A stretch of 32,427 nt of DNA from Myxococcaceae bacterium (GCA_016926755.1 JAFGNZ010000391.1:1-32427); one strand, 5' to 3'; shown: positions 1-9,952, counted from the stretch's first letter. Numbers and translations are program-made. Notes: a model not told the origin generated them from the letters alone.

Positions 1-178
1 CGCCGTTGCCGCAGTTGGCGCCGATCCATCGCGAGTGGTCCATTTCTGGAGAGCAGACCTGGGTCAATTCTCGAGAGCGTCAAAGTGCGAGGCGGCGTGT
101 GGAAAACCGATATACGATGGTGGTGGCTGCACCTCTCCTCTCCGGGCTCGAGTCCCGTCTCATCGCCGGCTGGAGGGC

Positions 179-967
179 TCAGCGCGAGCCGCCGGTCTGG
201 AAGAAGCGCTCGGCGTTCTCGTACGCCACGCGCCGGACGATCCGCTCCGAGAGGTTCGCCTTCGCCAGCAGGCGGGCCACGCGCGCCATCCCGAGGATGT
301 CCCCCGCCCCATCCCCCGCATCCGAGTTGAGCACCAGCCGCTCGCTGCCCAGCTTGCGCACCAGCGCCACCGCGCGCTCGGCCTTCAGCGCCTCCGGGTG
401 CAGCGTCAGCCCCGCCCAGTGCCCACAGCCCAGGATGGCGCCCACCGTCCGCCCCGTGACGTGGTCCACCAGCACGCGCGAGGGCAGCACCCCCGCCGTG
501 CGCAGCAGCCCGAGGATCCGCCGCGTGTGGCGCTCCTTCTCCTGCGTGGGCGTGTGCACCACCACCCGTAGCTTCAGCCGCCGCGCCAGCGCCAGCTGCT
601 CCAGGAAGGCCTCCTCCTCCTCCTCGCCGCCCGCGTGCAGCCCCGTCTCCCCCAGCGCCACCACGCGCCCACCCTGGAAGTAGTCCGGCAGGCGCGAGAG
701 CACCTCCGACAGCCCTCGCCGGGGGATGCAGCGCGGGTGCACCCCCAGCGCCGCGTACGCGCGGATGCCCAGCCGCTCCAGCCGCGGCAGCTGCCGGCCC
801 ACCAGCTCATCGAAGTGCCGCAGCAGCGCCTTGGCCGTGGGCTCCGCGAAGTGATGGGCCACCACCAGCGCCCGCTCCACCCCGAAGAAGCGCATTGACT
901 CCAGGTCCTGGTCGCTCAGGGCCTCCGGGTGCAGGTGCGCGTCGAACAGGGGCGGCAGCTCGGCCAT
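179..967 (-). CDS. TatD-like metal-dependent hydrolase (COG1099 type)
   Basis: 262-residue TIM-barrel amidohydrolase. Visible metal-site motifs are DAHLH (His11, His13), GETGLH (Glu107), VVVHTP (His138), LVDHVT (His169) and LNSDAGDG (Asp216), in the order and spacing of the TatD DNase/hydrolase family. The motifs HHF near residue 38, GVHPRCIP near 75 and NSDAGDG near 214 resemble the COG1099 branch, best known from archaea, more than E. coli TatD. That subfamily placement is from memory of the family pattern. Probably cytoplasmic: no signal peptide is seen. The ATG is preceded by GGAGAG at a spacing of about five bases, which supports this start. It is transcribed away from the glmU side. Substrate unknown; the family includes 3'-5' nucleases and other phosphoesterases or amidohydrolases. 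Confidence 0.85.
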   Translation of the reverse strand: MAELPPLFDAHLHPEALSDQDLESMRFFGVERALVVAHHFAEPTAKALLRHFDELVGRQLPRLERLGIRAYAALGVHPRCIPRRGLSEVLSRLPDYFQGGRVVALGETGLHAGGEEEEEAFLEQLALARRLKLRVVVHTPTQEKERHTRRILGLLRTAGVLPSRVLVDHVTGRTVGAILGCGHWAGLTLHPEALKAERAVALVRKLGSERLVLNSDAGDGAGDILGMARVARLLAKANLSERIVRRVAYENAERFFQTGGSR

Positions 968-1150
968 GGCTCACTCTCCGCGGGCCCCTTGCAGCCTGCG
1001 ACGCGCCGTGTCAGAAGAGGCCCGCCTGTACACGAAGTGTCTCCCGCTCAGCCCGTGTCGGATCTCCAGCCAGTATCCCCGACCTGCTGTCCGCTGTGGA
1101 CGAACTCGCGTACCTGCTACGGGATTTTAATATGGCCACAGAATTTAACT

Positions 1151-1174
1151 TGTACGGGTGTAAGAATCCGTACA
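1151..1174. promoter_or_regulatory. Perfect 7-bp inverted repeat, candidate operator
   Basis: TGTACGG (1151-1157) and its exact reverse complement CCGTACA (1168-1174) flank a 10-base spacer. The repeat sits in a patch (about 1120-1190) that is clearly richer in A/T than its surroundings, as expected for a promoter. It lies about 40 bases upstream of the small gene at 1213 and in the divergent region with the TatD-like gene. A binding protein is inferred, not seen. Confidence 0.4.
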
Positions 1175-1212
1175 TGATGGAAAACGCCATGAGTCGCCCA
1201 CCGGGGGAGGTT

Positions 1213-1380
1213 ATGAGCACCACCGCCGCGAAGCCCATGCAGCAACCCCCTTCACAGGAGAAGAAGGTGAAGGTGATCTACACGCCGCGCTTTGGGATCC
1301 GCGCCCAGGGGTGTGGGGGGCTCTCCGTGGACGTCAGCGCCCTACCCAAGGCTGAGGAGGACGAGCCCCAGCGCGGTTGA
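1213..1380 (+). CDS. Small hypothetical protein upstream of glmU
   Basis: About 55 residues, with no recognised domain. It begins with a polar Gln/Pro stretch, then a basic and hydrophobic core (KKVKVIYTPRFGIRAQGCGG), and ends acidic (KAEEDEPQRG). The ATG at 1213 directly follows GGGGGAGG, an unusually close but strong ribosome site. In-frame ATGs at 1132, 1174 and 1189 are possible, but 1174 lies inside the inverted repeat and 1132 before it, so I prefer 1213 (or 1189). It ends only 6 to 33 bases before the glmU start, so the two are probably cotranscribed. Function unknown; the reading frame just upstream of it is only incidentally open. Confidence 0.5.
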   Translation: MSTTAAKPMQQPPSQEKKVKVIYTPRFGIRAQGCGGLSVDVSALPKAEEDEPQRG

Positions 1381-1413
1381 CGTTCCATGTCGCACTTCCT
1401 ATTTCTCCGCTGC

Positions 1414-2814
1414 ATGTCCTCTCCCTTAGCGGCGGTGGTGCTGTGTGCCGGCAAGGGCACCCGGATGAAGTCGGAGAAGGCGAAGGTCCTTCACCCTCTT
1501 CTGGGCAGGCCCCTGTGTGCATATCCCTTGAAGCGAGCGCTCGAGCTGGGCGCCTCTCCGTTGGTGCCGGTGGTGGGCCACCAGGCCGCCGAGGTGGAGC
1601 AGGCCATCCGGGCGCAGCTCCCCTCGGCCACGCTGCGCTTCGCGCTCCAGCAGGAGCAGCGCGGCACCGCGGACGCCGTGCGCTCGGCGGAGGGGGCGCT
1701 GAAGGAGTTCTCCGGCCGCGTCCTCATCCTCTACGGAGACGTGCCGCTGCTGCGCCGGGAGACGCTCGAGGCGCTGGTGGCGGCGTACGAGGCGGGGAAG
1801 GGCCCGCTCGCGCTGGTCTCCACCGTGCTGGAGGATCCCACCGGCTATGGCCGCGTCATCCGCGAGGGTGGCAAAGAGGGTGGCCAAATCGCGCGCATCG
1901 TCGAGCACAAGGACTGCACCCCGGAGCAGCGCGCGGTGCGCGAGTGCAACGCGGGCATCTACCTGGTGGAGTCCTCCTTCCTGTGGCGCGCGCTGGCGGA
2001 GATCCGGCCGCAGAACGCCCAGGGCGAGTACTACCTCACGGATCTGGTGGAGCTGGCGGCGCGGCTGGGGCCGGTGGCCTCGGTGGAGGCGGACGCCACG
2101 GAGATGGCGGGGGTGAATGACCGGGTGGAGCTGGCGGCGCGCGCCCGGGTGATGCAGCAGCGCATCAACGAGCGCCACATGCGCGCGGGCGTCACGCTGC
2201 TGGATCCGGCCACCACCTTCATCGAGGACGACGTCACCCTGGGCCCGGACACGGAGGTGGGCCCCCTGGTGACGCTGGCGGCCGGCACGGTGGTGGGGCG
2301 CGACGTCACCATCGGGCAGGGCTGTGTGCTGACGGCCTCCACGGTGGCGGACGGCACCTCCATCAAGCCCTACTCGGTGTTCGAGGAGGCGCGCGTGGGC
2401 GAGCGGTGCATCATCGGCCCCTTCTCCCGCCTGCGCCCGGGCACGGAGCTGGCCGAGGAGGTCCACCTGGGCAACTTCGTGGAGACGAAGAAGGCCCGGA
2501 TCGGCAAGGGCTCCAAGGCCAGCCACCTGACGTACCTCGGGGACGCGAAGATCGGCGCCGGCGTCAACGTGGGGGCGGGCACCATCACCTGCAACTATGA
2601 CGGGGTGAACAAGCACGTCACCGAGCTGGGGGACGGCGTCTTCATCGGCTCGGACACACAGCTGGTCGCCCCGGTGAGCGTGGGCGATGGCGCATATGTC
2701 GGCGCGGGGACAACCGTGACGAAAAATGTACCGCCTGGGAGCCTCGCCGTGTCCCGGGTGCCACAGGTCAACAAGGAAGGCTGGGTGGCACGCAAGAAGG
2801 CGAAGCAGGGCTAA
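1414..2814 (+). CDS. glmU: Bifunctional GlmU: GlcN-1-P acetyltransferase / GlcNAc-1-P uridylyltransferase
   Basis: Makes UDP-GlcNAc from glucosamine-1-phosphate in two steps, for peptidoglycan and LPS synthesis in the cytoplasm. The N-terminal nucleotidyltransferase half shows LCAGKGTRM (nucleotide loop), [10 protein letters not shown] and GDVPLL, and closes with GVNDR. The C-terminal half is a left-handed beta-helix of hexapeptide repeats, with the acetyltransferase signatures [20 protein letters not shown] and TCNYDG. Length from this start is 466 residues, against 456 in E. coli. An in-frame ATG at 1387 would add nine residues (MSHFLFLRC), six bases after the previous stop. Neither start has a clear Shine-Dalgarno, and I chose 1414 because the conserved domain begins immediately after it. 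glmS follows 158 bases downstream on the same strand. Confidence 0.95.
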   Translation: MSSPLAAVVLCAGKGTRMKSEKAKVLHPLLGRPLCAYPLKRALELGASPLVPVVGHQAAEVEQAIRAQLPSATLRFALQQEQRGTADAVRSAEGALKEFSGRVLILYGDVPLLRRETLEALVAAYEAGKGPLALVSTVLEDPTGYGRVIREGGKEGGQIARIVEHKDCTPEQRAVRECNAGIYLVESSFLWRALAEIRPQNAQGEYYLTDLVELAARLGPVASVEADATEMAGVNDRVELAARARVMQQRINERHMRAGVTLLDPATTFIEDDVTLGPDTEVGPLVTLAAGTVVGRDVTIGQGCVLTASTVADGTSIKPYSVFEEARVGERCIIGPFSRLRPGTELAEEVHLGNFVETKKARIGKGSKASHLTYLGDAKIGAGVNVGAGTITCNYDGVNKHVTELGDGVFIGSDTQLVAPVSVGDGAYVGAGTTVTKNVPPGSLAVSRVPQVNKEGWVARKKAKQG

Positions 2815-2831
2815 GCCCTTGAAGAGAGGGC
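2815..2831 (+). terminator. Weak hairpin after glmU
   Basis: GCCCT (2815-2819) pairs with AGGGC (2827-2831) across a 7-base loop, followed by GGTTT. The same GCCCT can instead pair with AGGGC at 2807-2811, so the two hairpins exclude each other. With only five base pairs it is at best a weak terminator or pause, so read-through into glmS is likely. Confidence 0.25.
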
Positions 2832-2972
2832 GGTTTCCGGGGGCACCCCACGCCGCGATACGATGGCGCGGCTCTTGCTCGGTGAGAAAACCGGTAGGTG
2901 ACCAGGCAGAGTGGCTCGGGGAGCTCCCGGAGTATTCCGGCGGGCGCGGGCGAGCGAGAGAGAGGTCGAATC

Positions 2973-4808
<1,836 letters not shown>

Positions 4809-4835
4809 CTGGTCCACGCCAGGCTGTGCCCCGGA

Positions 4836-4872
4836 GCCCGGGCGCCTCCTCTTCGCGGGGAGGTCCCCGGGC
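4836..4872 (+). terminator. Strong interrupted hairpin after glmS
   Basis: GCCCGGG (4836-4842) pairs with CCCGGGC (4866-4872), and inside it CCTCC (4845-4849) pairs with GGAGG (4859-4863), with a small internal mismatch between them. It starts 28 bases after the glmS stop. The following CTCGTCGCTTTC is only weakly T-rich, so it may be a partial terminator. Confidence 0.5.
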
Positions 4873-4960
4873 CTCGTCGCTTTCATGGCGCAGTGCGCGA
4901 GGTGAGCGCTTCGCCGCCGGTCGGAGCTCCTGTGCTAGCTTCGCGCGCTCCTGTTGGGCG

Positions 4961-4966
4961 AGGAGG
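4961..4966 (+). promoter_or_regulatory. Ribosome binding site fixing the acylase start
   Basis: AGGAGG with five bases to ATG 4972. It makes 4972 the start in preference to the upstream in-frame codon at 4954. Confidence 0.75.
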
Positions 4967-4971
4967 AACTC

Positions 4972-7746
4972 ATGCGTCGTTCTGCTCTCCTGTCTCGGTT
5001 CGGTCTGCTCGTGGCGGTCCTGCTTGGAGGTGTGAGCGGCTGCTCAGACTCGACTGTCGATCCCCCTGTCGATCCTCCGGGGACGAGCAATCCGAAGCTG
5101 CCGGGGCTGGAAGGGCCGGTGGAGGTCGTCGTGGACACGCGGGGGATGCCGCACATCTACGCGTCCTCGCTGCATGACGCGATGCTGGTGCAGGGCTACC
5201 TGATGGCGCGCGACAGGTTCCCGCAGATGGAGATCCTCAAGCGGAACGTGACCGGGCAGCTCGCGGAGTTCATCGGGACGCTGTCGCCCATGGCCTTGGA
5301 GAATGACGTCGCCGCGCGGGTGATCGGCTTCAAGCGGCTCAGCGAGCAGATCTACGCGTCGCTGCCCGAGGGCGCACCGGAGAAGGTCGCGGTCGAGGCG
5401 TTCGCCGCGGGGGTGAACGTCCACATCGCCGAGCTGCGGAGCGGGAGCGCGAAGCTGCCGCCGGGCGCGGAGCTGCTCGGGCTCCTGATGTCCCGGCCCT
5501 CGGCGTTCACCGACTGGAGGCCACAGGACTCGATCGCGATCGGGCGCTACCTGTCGCACGCGCTGTCGTACTCGGCGGGGGAGGAGGTGGCGTTGACGCA
5601 GGCCAGGATGGCCGTCGCGGCGAAGTTCCCCGCGGGCAACCCTCGCGCGGGCCTCTTCCGCGACTTCTGGTCGTTCGCCCCGGCGCGCGAGGTGTTCTCG
5701 CGAGAGGGGTTCTCGAAGGTGGAGGGGGAGGCGAGCGCCGGGCGGGCGGTGCTCCCGGATGGGCAGGCGCTCTCGAAGGCACAGGGGTTCCTCGACGCGG
5801 CGCGGAGGCTGAGGGAGGTGCTCGGCGACGAGAGCCGCGGGTCGAACAACTGGGTGGTGGCCGGGGCGAAGACGGCCTCGGGGGCGCCGCTGCTCGCGAA
5901 TGATCCCCACCTGTCGCTGCCGAGCCCTCCGCTCTTCTGGTACTCGCACCTGAACACGAAGCAGGCGGGAGGGAACCTGGACGCGCAGGGGCTCTCGCTG
6001 GTCGGAGTGCCTGGGGTCATCCTCGGGTTCAACGATCAGATCGCGTGGGGCAGCACCACGGCGAACCACGACGTGACGGACGTGTACGAGGAGACGATCA
6101 CGGAGGGCGTGGACGGGGCGCCGGACACCGTGCTGTTCCAGGGCCAGCAGGTGCCCATCGAGATCATCACGGAGACGATCAAGGTCGCGGGCAAGCCGGA
6201 TGTGGTGCTCCAGCTCGAGCGCGTCCCCCACCACGGGCTCATCCTCCCGACGATCCAGGACGGCGCGGTGGTGCCACGCACCGCGAGCAAGGCCCTGTCC
6301 GCGCGGTGGACGGGGGACGAGGTGTCGAACGAGCTCTCGGCCTTCCTGGGGCTGAACACCGCGACGAACCTGGAGGAGGTGCGCGCGGCGCTCGCGAACT
6401 TCAAGGTGGGCGCCCAGAGCTTCGTGGTGGTGACGCGCGGCGGGGACATCTTCTGGTCCACGCAGTCACGGCTGCCGGTGAGGGATCCCCGGGCGATGAC
6501 GTACGATCCGCAGACGCAGGCCGGGCTGTCGCCCGCCATGGTGCTGCCGGGCGACGGGAGCGCGGAGTGGATCGGCGATCTGGAGGATCGCCTCCTGCCG
6601 CAGGACCTGAACCCGGCCAGGGGCTTCATCGCGACGGCGAACAATGATCTGGTGGGGACGACGCAGGACGGCAACCCGTTCAACGATCCGCACTATATCG
6701 GGTGGGGCTATGATCTCGGGCACCGGATCGCGCGCATCACGGAGCGGCTCCAGGGGCTCGTGGACAAGGGCGGGGTGCGGCCGGAGGACATGGTGGAGGT
6801 GCAGGCAGATCACCGCTCGCCCATGGGCGCGCTGCTGGCGCCGGCGTTCGTGGCGGCGGCGCGGCGGGTGGCGGAGGAGCGGGCCCAGCCGGGGACCCAC
6901 CCTGACCTGGCGCCCTTCGTGCAGCGGTCCACCGCGGCGGACCTGGACCTGCTCGCGCAGCTGGCGGACCGGCTGGCGGCGTGGACCTATGAGACGCCCG
7001 CGGGGGTGGACATCGGGGACGGCGAGCCGCCCGCGGCGGAGGTCGCCGACTCCGTCGCGACGACGCTCTTCAACGCCTCGATGCTGCGGCTCGTCAAGCT
7101 GGCCTTCGATGACGAGCTGAGCGCGCTCGGGCACAGCCCGGGCAGCAACGGGATCGCGAAGGTGCTCCAATGGGCGATCCTGGAGCCGAGCAGGCTCGCC
7201 ACGTACAGCGCCGAGCGGGGCGATACGGTGCTCTGGGACAACCTCGCGACGACCGATGTGATGGAGACGCGCGACGAGCGGATCGCCAGCGCGATGTTGC
7301 TGGGCGGCCTGTACCTGCGGGAGCAATTCGGGGCGGACATGTCGCAGTGGCGGTGGGGGCGGCTGCACACGCTGACGCTGGAGTCGCTGGTGCCCTCGCT
7401 GACGGGCGACAGCGCGGTGACGCTCCCGGCCCCGGGGAACGCGGCGTTCCCCAACGGCTTTCCGCGGCCGGGCGACAACTTCTCCGTGGACGTCGCGTCG
7501 TTCGGGATGTCGGACCCGGAGCGCTTCTCGTACGCGCATGGCCCGGTGCAGCGGCTGGTGGTGGAGATGACGCCCGAGGGGCCGCGAGCATGGAACGCGC
7601 TGCCGGGCGGCCAGCACTTCGATCCCCGGAGCGACCACCACGCGGACGAGCTCGAGTCCTGGCGGCGGAACCAGGCGCCCCGGCTCGCCTTCACGCGGGA
7701 AGAGGTGAACGCGGACAAGGCCTCGAGCCTCTCGTTCGCGCCGTGA
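4972..7746 (+). CDS. Penicillin acylase family Ntn hydrolase, lipoprotein
   Basis: 924 residues. The N-terminus (MRRSALLSRFG, hydrophobic stretch, VSGC) is a lipoprotein signal with Cys24 as the lipidated residue, so the enzyme should sit at the outer membrane or periplasm. The body matches the penicillin amidase (S45) family. The motif RGSNNWVV places the self-processing nucleophile at Ser291, NDPH follows at ~310-313, and ANN (Asn557/558) fits the oxyanion-hole asparagine region. Cleavage before Ser291 would give an alpha chain and a ~630-residue beta chain. Members hydrolyse amide bonds of penicillins, acyl-homoserine lactones or similar acylated amines. The substrate here cannot be told from sequence. 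It follows glmS after 163 bases and ends 34 bases from the convergent kinase gene. Confidence 0.9.
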   Translation: MRRSALLSRFGLLVAVLLGGVSGCSDSTVDPPVDPPGTSNPKLPGLEGPVEVVVDTRGMPHIYASSLHDAMLVQGYLMARDRFPQMEILKRNVTGQLAEFIGTLSPMALENDVAARVIGFKRLSEQIYASLPEGAPEKVAVEAFAAGVNVHIAELRSGSAKLPPGAELLGLLMSRPSAFTDWRPQDSIAIGRYLSHALSYSAGEEVALTQARMAVAAKFPAGNPRAGLFRDFWSFAPAREVFSREGFSKVEGEASAGRAVLPDGQALSKAQGFLDAARRLREVLGDESRGSNNWVVAGAKTASGAPLLANDPHLSLPSPPLFWYSHLNTKQAGGNLDAQGLSLVGVPGVILGFNDQIAWGSTTANHDVTDVYEETITEGVDGAPDTVLFQGQQVPIEIITETIKVAGKPDVVLQLERVPHHGLILPTIQDGAVVPRTASKALSARWTGDEVSNELSAFLGLNTATNLEEVRAALANFKVGAQSFVVVTRGGDIFWSTQSRLPVRDPRAMTYDPQTQAGLSPAMVLPGDGSAEWIGDLEDRLLPQDLNPARGFIATANNDLVGTTQDGNPFNDPHYIGWGYDLGHRIARITERLQGLVDKGGVRPEDMVEVQADHRSPMGALLAPAFVAAARRVAEERAQPGTHPDLAPFVQRSTAADLDLLAQLADRLAAWTYETPAGVDIGDGEPPAAEVADSVATTLFNASMLRLVKLAFDDELSALGHSPGSNGIAKVLQWAILEPSRLATYSAERGDTVLWDNLATTDVMETRDERIASAMLLGGLYLREQFGADMSQWRWGRLHTLTLESLVPSLTGDSAVTLPAPGNAAFPNGFPRPGDNFSVDVASFGMSDPERFSYAHGPVQRLVVEMTPEGPRAWNALPGGQHFDPRSDHHADELESWRRNQAPRLAFTREEVNADKASSLSFAP

Positions 7747-7776
7747 GGCCGCTGTCCGGACAAGCGCTGGCGTGAG

Positions 7777-7790
7777 CGGGCTACAGCCCG
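7777..7790. terminator. Small hairpin between convergent genes
   Basis: CGGGC (7777-7781), loop TACA, GCCCG (7786-7790). It overlaps the stop codon of the kinase gene in the 34-base gap between convergent genes. The stem is short and lacks a T tract, so this is a weak candidate for a shared terminator. Confidence 0.2.
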
Positions 7791-8719
7791 GCGTAGCTCA
7801 GCGTCTTCAGCAGCCAGGACTGCACCTGCTGGCGCGTGGGGCACTGCCCCGCGTCCAGCGCCCACGCGAAGAGCGCCCCGGCGAACTCCCCCGCCGCGCG
7901 GTAGCGGCTGGCCGGATCCGGCGCGAGCGCCTTGCGGATGATCTGGGCCAGCGGCCGGTCCACCGACTCCGGCAGGCTCAGCTTCGCCGCGCGGATGGCC
8001 GCCATCACCACCTCCTCGTTCGTCTCGTCGCGGAGGAACGGGTGGGTGCCCACCACCAGCTCGTGCAGCACGATGCCCAGCGCGAAGAGGTCCGAGGCGG
8101 GCGTGAGCGGCTCCCCCCGCGTCTGCTCGGGTGAGAGGTAGTGCAGCTTGCCTGCCGTGCTGCCGTCCTGGGGACCGATGTCCGCCCCGCGCGCCGTCGC
8201 CACGCCGAAGTCGCCGAGCTTCACGTCCCCTTCGCCCGAGAAGAAGATGTTGGAGGGGTTCACGTCCCCGTGCACCAGCTCCAGCGGCCGCCCGCTCCGC
8301 GTGCGCAGCTGGTGGAAGTAGGCCAGCGCCCGCAGCACCTCGATGCAGACGTGGACGGCCGTGCCCACCGGGATGCTGCGCTTGAGCGTCTCGTGGGCCT
8401 CGATCAGCCGCCGGAGATCCCCCCCGACGAGGAACTCCATGGCGATGAAGGGCCGCCCGAAGGCGTGCCCCGACTCCAGCATGCGCACGAGGTTGGGGTG
8501 ATCCAGCAGCCCCATCAGGTCCGCCTCGTCGGCGAACGCCTCGGGCGGCGCGTCCTTGCGCGCCAGCTTGAGCGCCACCGGGAACGTGTCTCCCCGGGCG
8601 GGGATCGCGTCCGCCAGGAACACCTCCGCCATCCCGCCCTCGCCCAGCCGCGAGCGGACGACGAAACGGCCGTAGCGCCGCGAGGGAATCTCGACGGTCT
8701 TGGTGGCCCCGACTTCCAC
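7781..8719 (-). CDS. Cytoplasmic Ser/Thr protein kinase (Hanks type)
   Basis: 312-residue protein that is essentially only a kinase domain, with no membrane segment or sensor domain. Visible elements are the glycine loop GEGGMAEVF (~26-34), the ATP lysine in VALKLAR (Lys51), Glu65 in helix C, a catalytic loop HGDVNPSN (Asp152), DFG (Asp170), SPEQ in place of APE, and DLFALGIVLHEL. The catalytic aspartate and lysine are kept, so activity is expected. The usual Arg before Asp152 is Gly, making it a non-RD kinase. The start is GTG and is forced: an in-frame TAG lies four codons upstream. It follows the small acidic gene by 32 bases on the same strand, so it is probably the last gene of the sigma/anti-sigma operon and could phosphorylate one of its members. 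That link is inference. Confidence 0.9.
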   Translation of the reverse strand: MEVGATKTVEIPSRRYGRFVVRSRLGEGGMAEVFLADAIPARGDTFPVALKLARKDAPPEAFADEADLMGLLDHPNLVRMLESGHAFGRPFIAMEFLVGGDLRRLIEAHETLKRSIPVGTAVHVCIEVLRALAYFHQLRTRSGRPLELVHGDVNPSNIFFSGEGDVKLGDFGVATARGADIGPQDGSTAGKLHYLSPEQTRGEPLTPASDLFALGIVLHELVVGTHPFLRDETNEEVVMAAIRAAKLSLPESVDRPLAQIIRKALAPDPASRYRAAGEFAGALFAWALDAGQCPTRQQVQSWLLKTLSYAGL

Positions 8720-8751
8720 GGGCCCAGTCTAGGCCACGAAGCGCCGAAGTG

Positions 8752-8991
8752 TCAGTCCTCCTGCCGGGACAGCTCCATCAGCAGCTCGAGGTCCTCCGCC
8801 TCGTCCAGGCTCTCGAGCAGCTCGAGGTTCTCCACCACCTCCCGGTCCTCGGCGGACAGCCTGGGCTCGGCCGGGGTGGGAGCGGGCTCGGTGGTGCGAG
8901 GCGGCGGGGGCGGGGGCGGGCGCTGCTCCTCCGCGGCAGCCGCGCCGGCGTAGAGCCAGGCGGCCAGTGGGATGAAGAGGAGGCGGTTCAC
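8752..8991 (-). CDS. Small exported acidic protein with polyproline linker
   Basis: 79 residues. MNRLLFIPLAAWLYAGAAAA looks like a cleavable signal peptide. The mature part is EEQR, then seven prolines, a Pro/Thr linker, and an acidic leucine-rich tail (VVENLELLESLDEAEDLELL). The tail shares the patterns V[VI]ENLxxLE and LDxxEDLE with the C-terminal tail of the anti-sigma encoded two genes upstream. Its start overlaps the end of the DUF3106-like gene by ATGA, indicating translational coupling. I recognise no family. The likely role, by context, is binding in the cell envelope to the strongly basic protein encoded just upstream or competing with the anti-sigma tail. That is inference. Confidence 0.7.
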   Translation of the reverse strand: MNRLLFIPLAAWLYAGAAAAEEQRPPPPPPPRTTEPAPTPAEPRLSAEDREVVENLELLESLDEAEDLELLMELSRQED

Positions 8992-9485
8992 CGGCGCCGC
9001 CTCTCGCGCATGCGCTCGCGCAGCTCCTGGCGCTGCTCGGGCGTCATCTGCCGCCAGCGCCGCATGTTCTCCATCATCTGCTCGCGCCGCTCCGGGTGCG
9101 CGCGCAGGTACTCCCGCATCCGCTTGCGCAGCTCCGTCTTGCGCTCCGGATCCATGTTCCGGAACTCATGGAAGCGCTCGCGCAGGAGCTTCCGCTCCTC
9201 CGGAGACAGCCGCTGGAACTCGCGCAGGTTGGCGCGCAGCCGCTCACGCTCCTCGGGCGGCAGGCGCTTGAAGCGCTCCAGGTTGGCCCGGATGCGCTCC
9301 TGCTCCTCCTTGGGCAGCGCCTTGAACTCGCGCAGCTTCGCGCGCAGCGCCTCCTTCTGCTCGGGCGAGAGCTTCTCGAAGCGCTCGGCCGCCGTCTGCC
9401 CCTGCCCCGGCTCCTGCGCCCGCGAGGGCACCCCCAGCAGCAACGCCACCACCACGCCGATGATCGTCAGGCTGCGTGCCATCAC
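8988..9485 (-). CDS. Exported DUF3106-like protein of seven 18-residue repeats
   Basis: 165 residues. MMARSLTIIGVVVALLLG with cleavage near SRAQ is a signal peptide. From residue 36 to 161 the protein is seven uninterrupted 18-residue units (36-53, 54-71, 72-89, 90-107, 108-125, 126-143, 144-161), each of the form aromatic-x-x-[LMA]-x-P-E-x-x-x-x-L-[RK]-x-x-[LM]-x-[ER], ending in RRRR. Proline recurs every 18 residues, and the rest is strongly helical and basic. The pattern 'LSPEQ/LPPEER' resembles DUF3106 and loosely the LTxxQ motifs of periplasmic Spy/CpxP/ZraP proteins. The start overlaps the anti-sigma gene by ATGA. Probable role: envelope sensor or chaperone partner of the anti-sigma, inferred from context. 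Confidence 0.8.
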   Translation of the reverse strand: MMARSLTIIGVVVALLLGVPSRAQEPGQGQTAAERFEKLSPEQKEALRAKLREFKALPKEEQERIRANLERFKRLPPEERERLRANLREFQRLSPEERKLLRERFHEFRNMDPERKTELRKRMREYLRAHPERREQMMENMRRWRQMTPEQRQELRERMRERRRR

Positions 9486-9952
9486 CGCACCTCCAGCTCG
9501 TGGAGGTTCTCGATGACCTCCAGGTCCTCGAAGCTGTCCAGGCCCACCACGTCGTAGTCCTCCACCAGCTCCAGGTTCGCCGCCAGCTCCAGCGCCCCCG
9601 CGTCCATCACCTCCAGGCCCCGCGAGTCACGGCCGCTGTAGAAGACGGCCAGCCCCACCGCCGCCGCCAGCCCCAGCGAGGGCATCAGCACCGAGGGGCG
9701 CAGCAGCGCCAGCAGCCGCTCCCTCAGCGGAGGCGGCAGCGCGTCCACCTTCGCCAGCACCGCCCGGCGTGTCTCCGCCGAGGGCGTGAACGCGGGCAGC
9801 TCCACCATCCGGGCCACGGTGCGCCGCAGCAGCGCCTCCGTGCTCTGGCACCCGGCGCACGTCCCCAGGTGCGCCTCGACCTCCGCGCGGCGCGCCGGGG
9901 GCAGCTCCCCGTCGATGTACGCCGTCAGCTCTTCCTCGAACGTGCAGCTCAT
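9482..9952 (-). CDS. Zinc-finger anti-sigma factor, membrane anchored
   Basis: 156 residues from MSCTFEEELTAYIDGEL. The N-terminal domain has the anti-sigma zinc motif His-x3-Cys-x2-Cys (HLGTCAGC), the mark of ZAS/RsrA-ChrR-type anti-sigmas. One membrane segment follows (about residues 87-107), then a ~45-residue acidic tail that should lie outside the inner membrane and contains LELVEDYD and EDLEVIENLHELE. An open frame continues upstream to 10105, but that part is the shadow of the sigma gene, and the true ATG overlaps the sigma stop by ATGA. It is expected to hold the partner sigma inactive until a signal reaches it through the tail. Confidence 0.88.
   Translation of the reverse strand: MSCTFEEELTAYIDGELPPARRAEVEAHLGTCAGCQSTEALLRRTVARMVELPAFTPSAETRRAVLAKVDALPPPLRERLLALLRPSVLMPSLGLAAAVGLAVFYSGRDSRGLEVMDAGALELAANLELVEDYDVVGLDSFEDLEVIENLHELEVR

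Noticed and set aside
6-683. + strand open frames across the first kilobase
   Set aside because: They overlap the TatD-like gene on the opposite strand, have Arg/Ser-rich low-complexity products and no ribosome site.
2815-2972. Possible glmS ribozyme in the leader
   Set aside because: That ribozyme is a Gram-positive feature of about 170 bases with a conserved core. Nothing of that core was recognised, and the space is too short.
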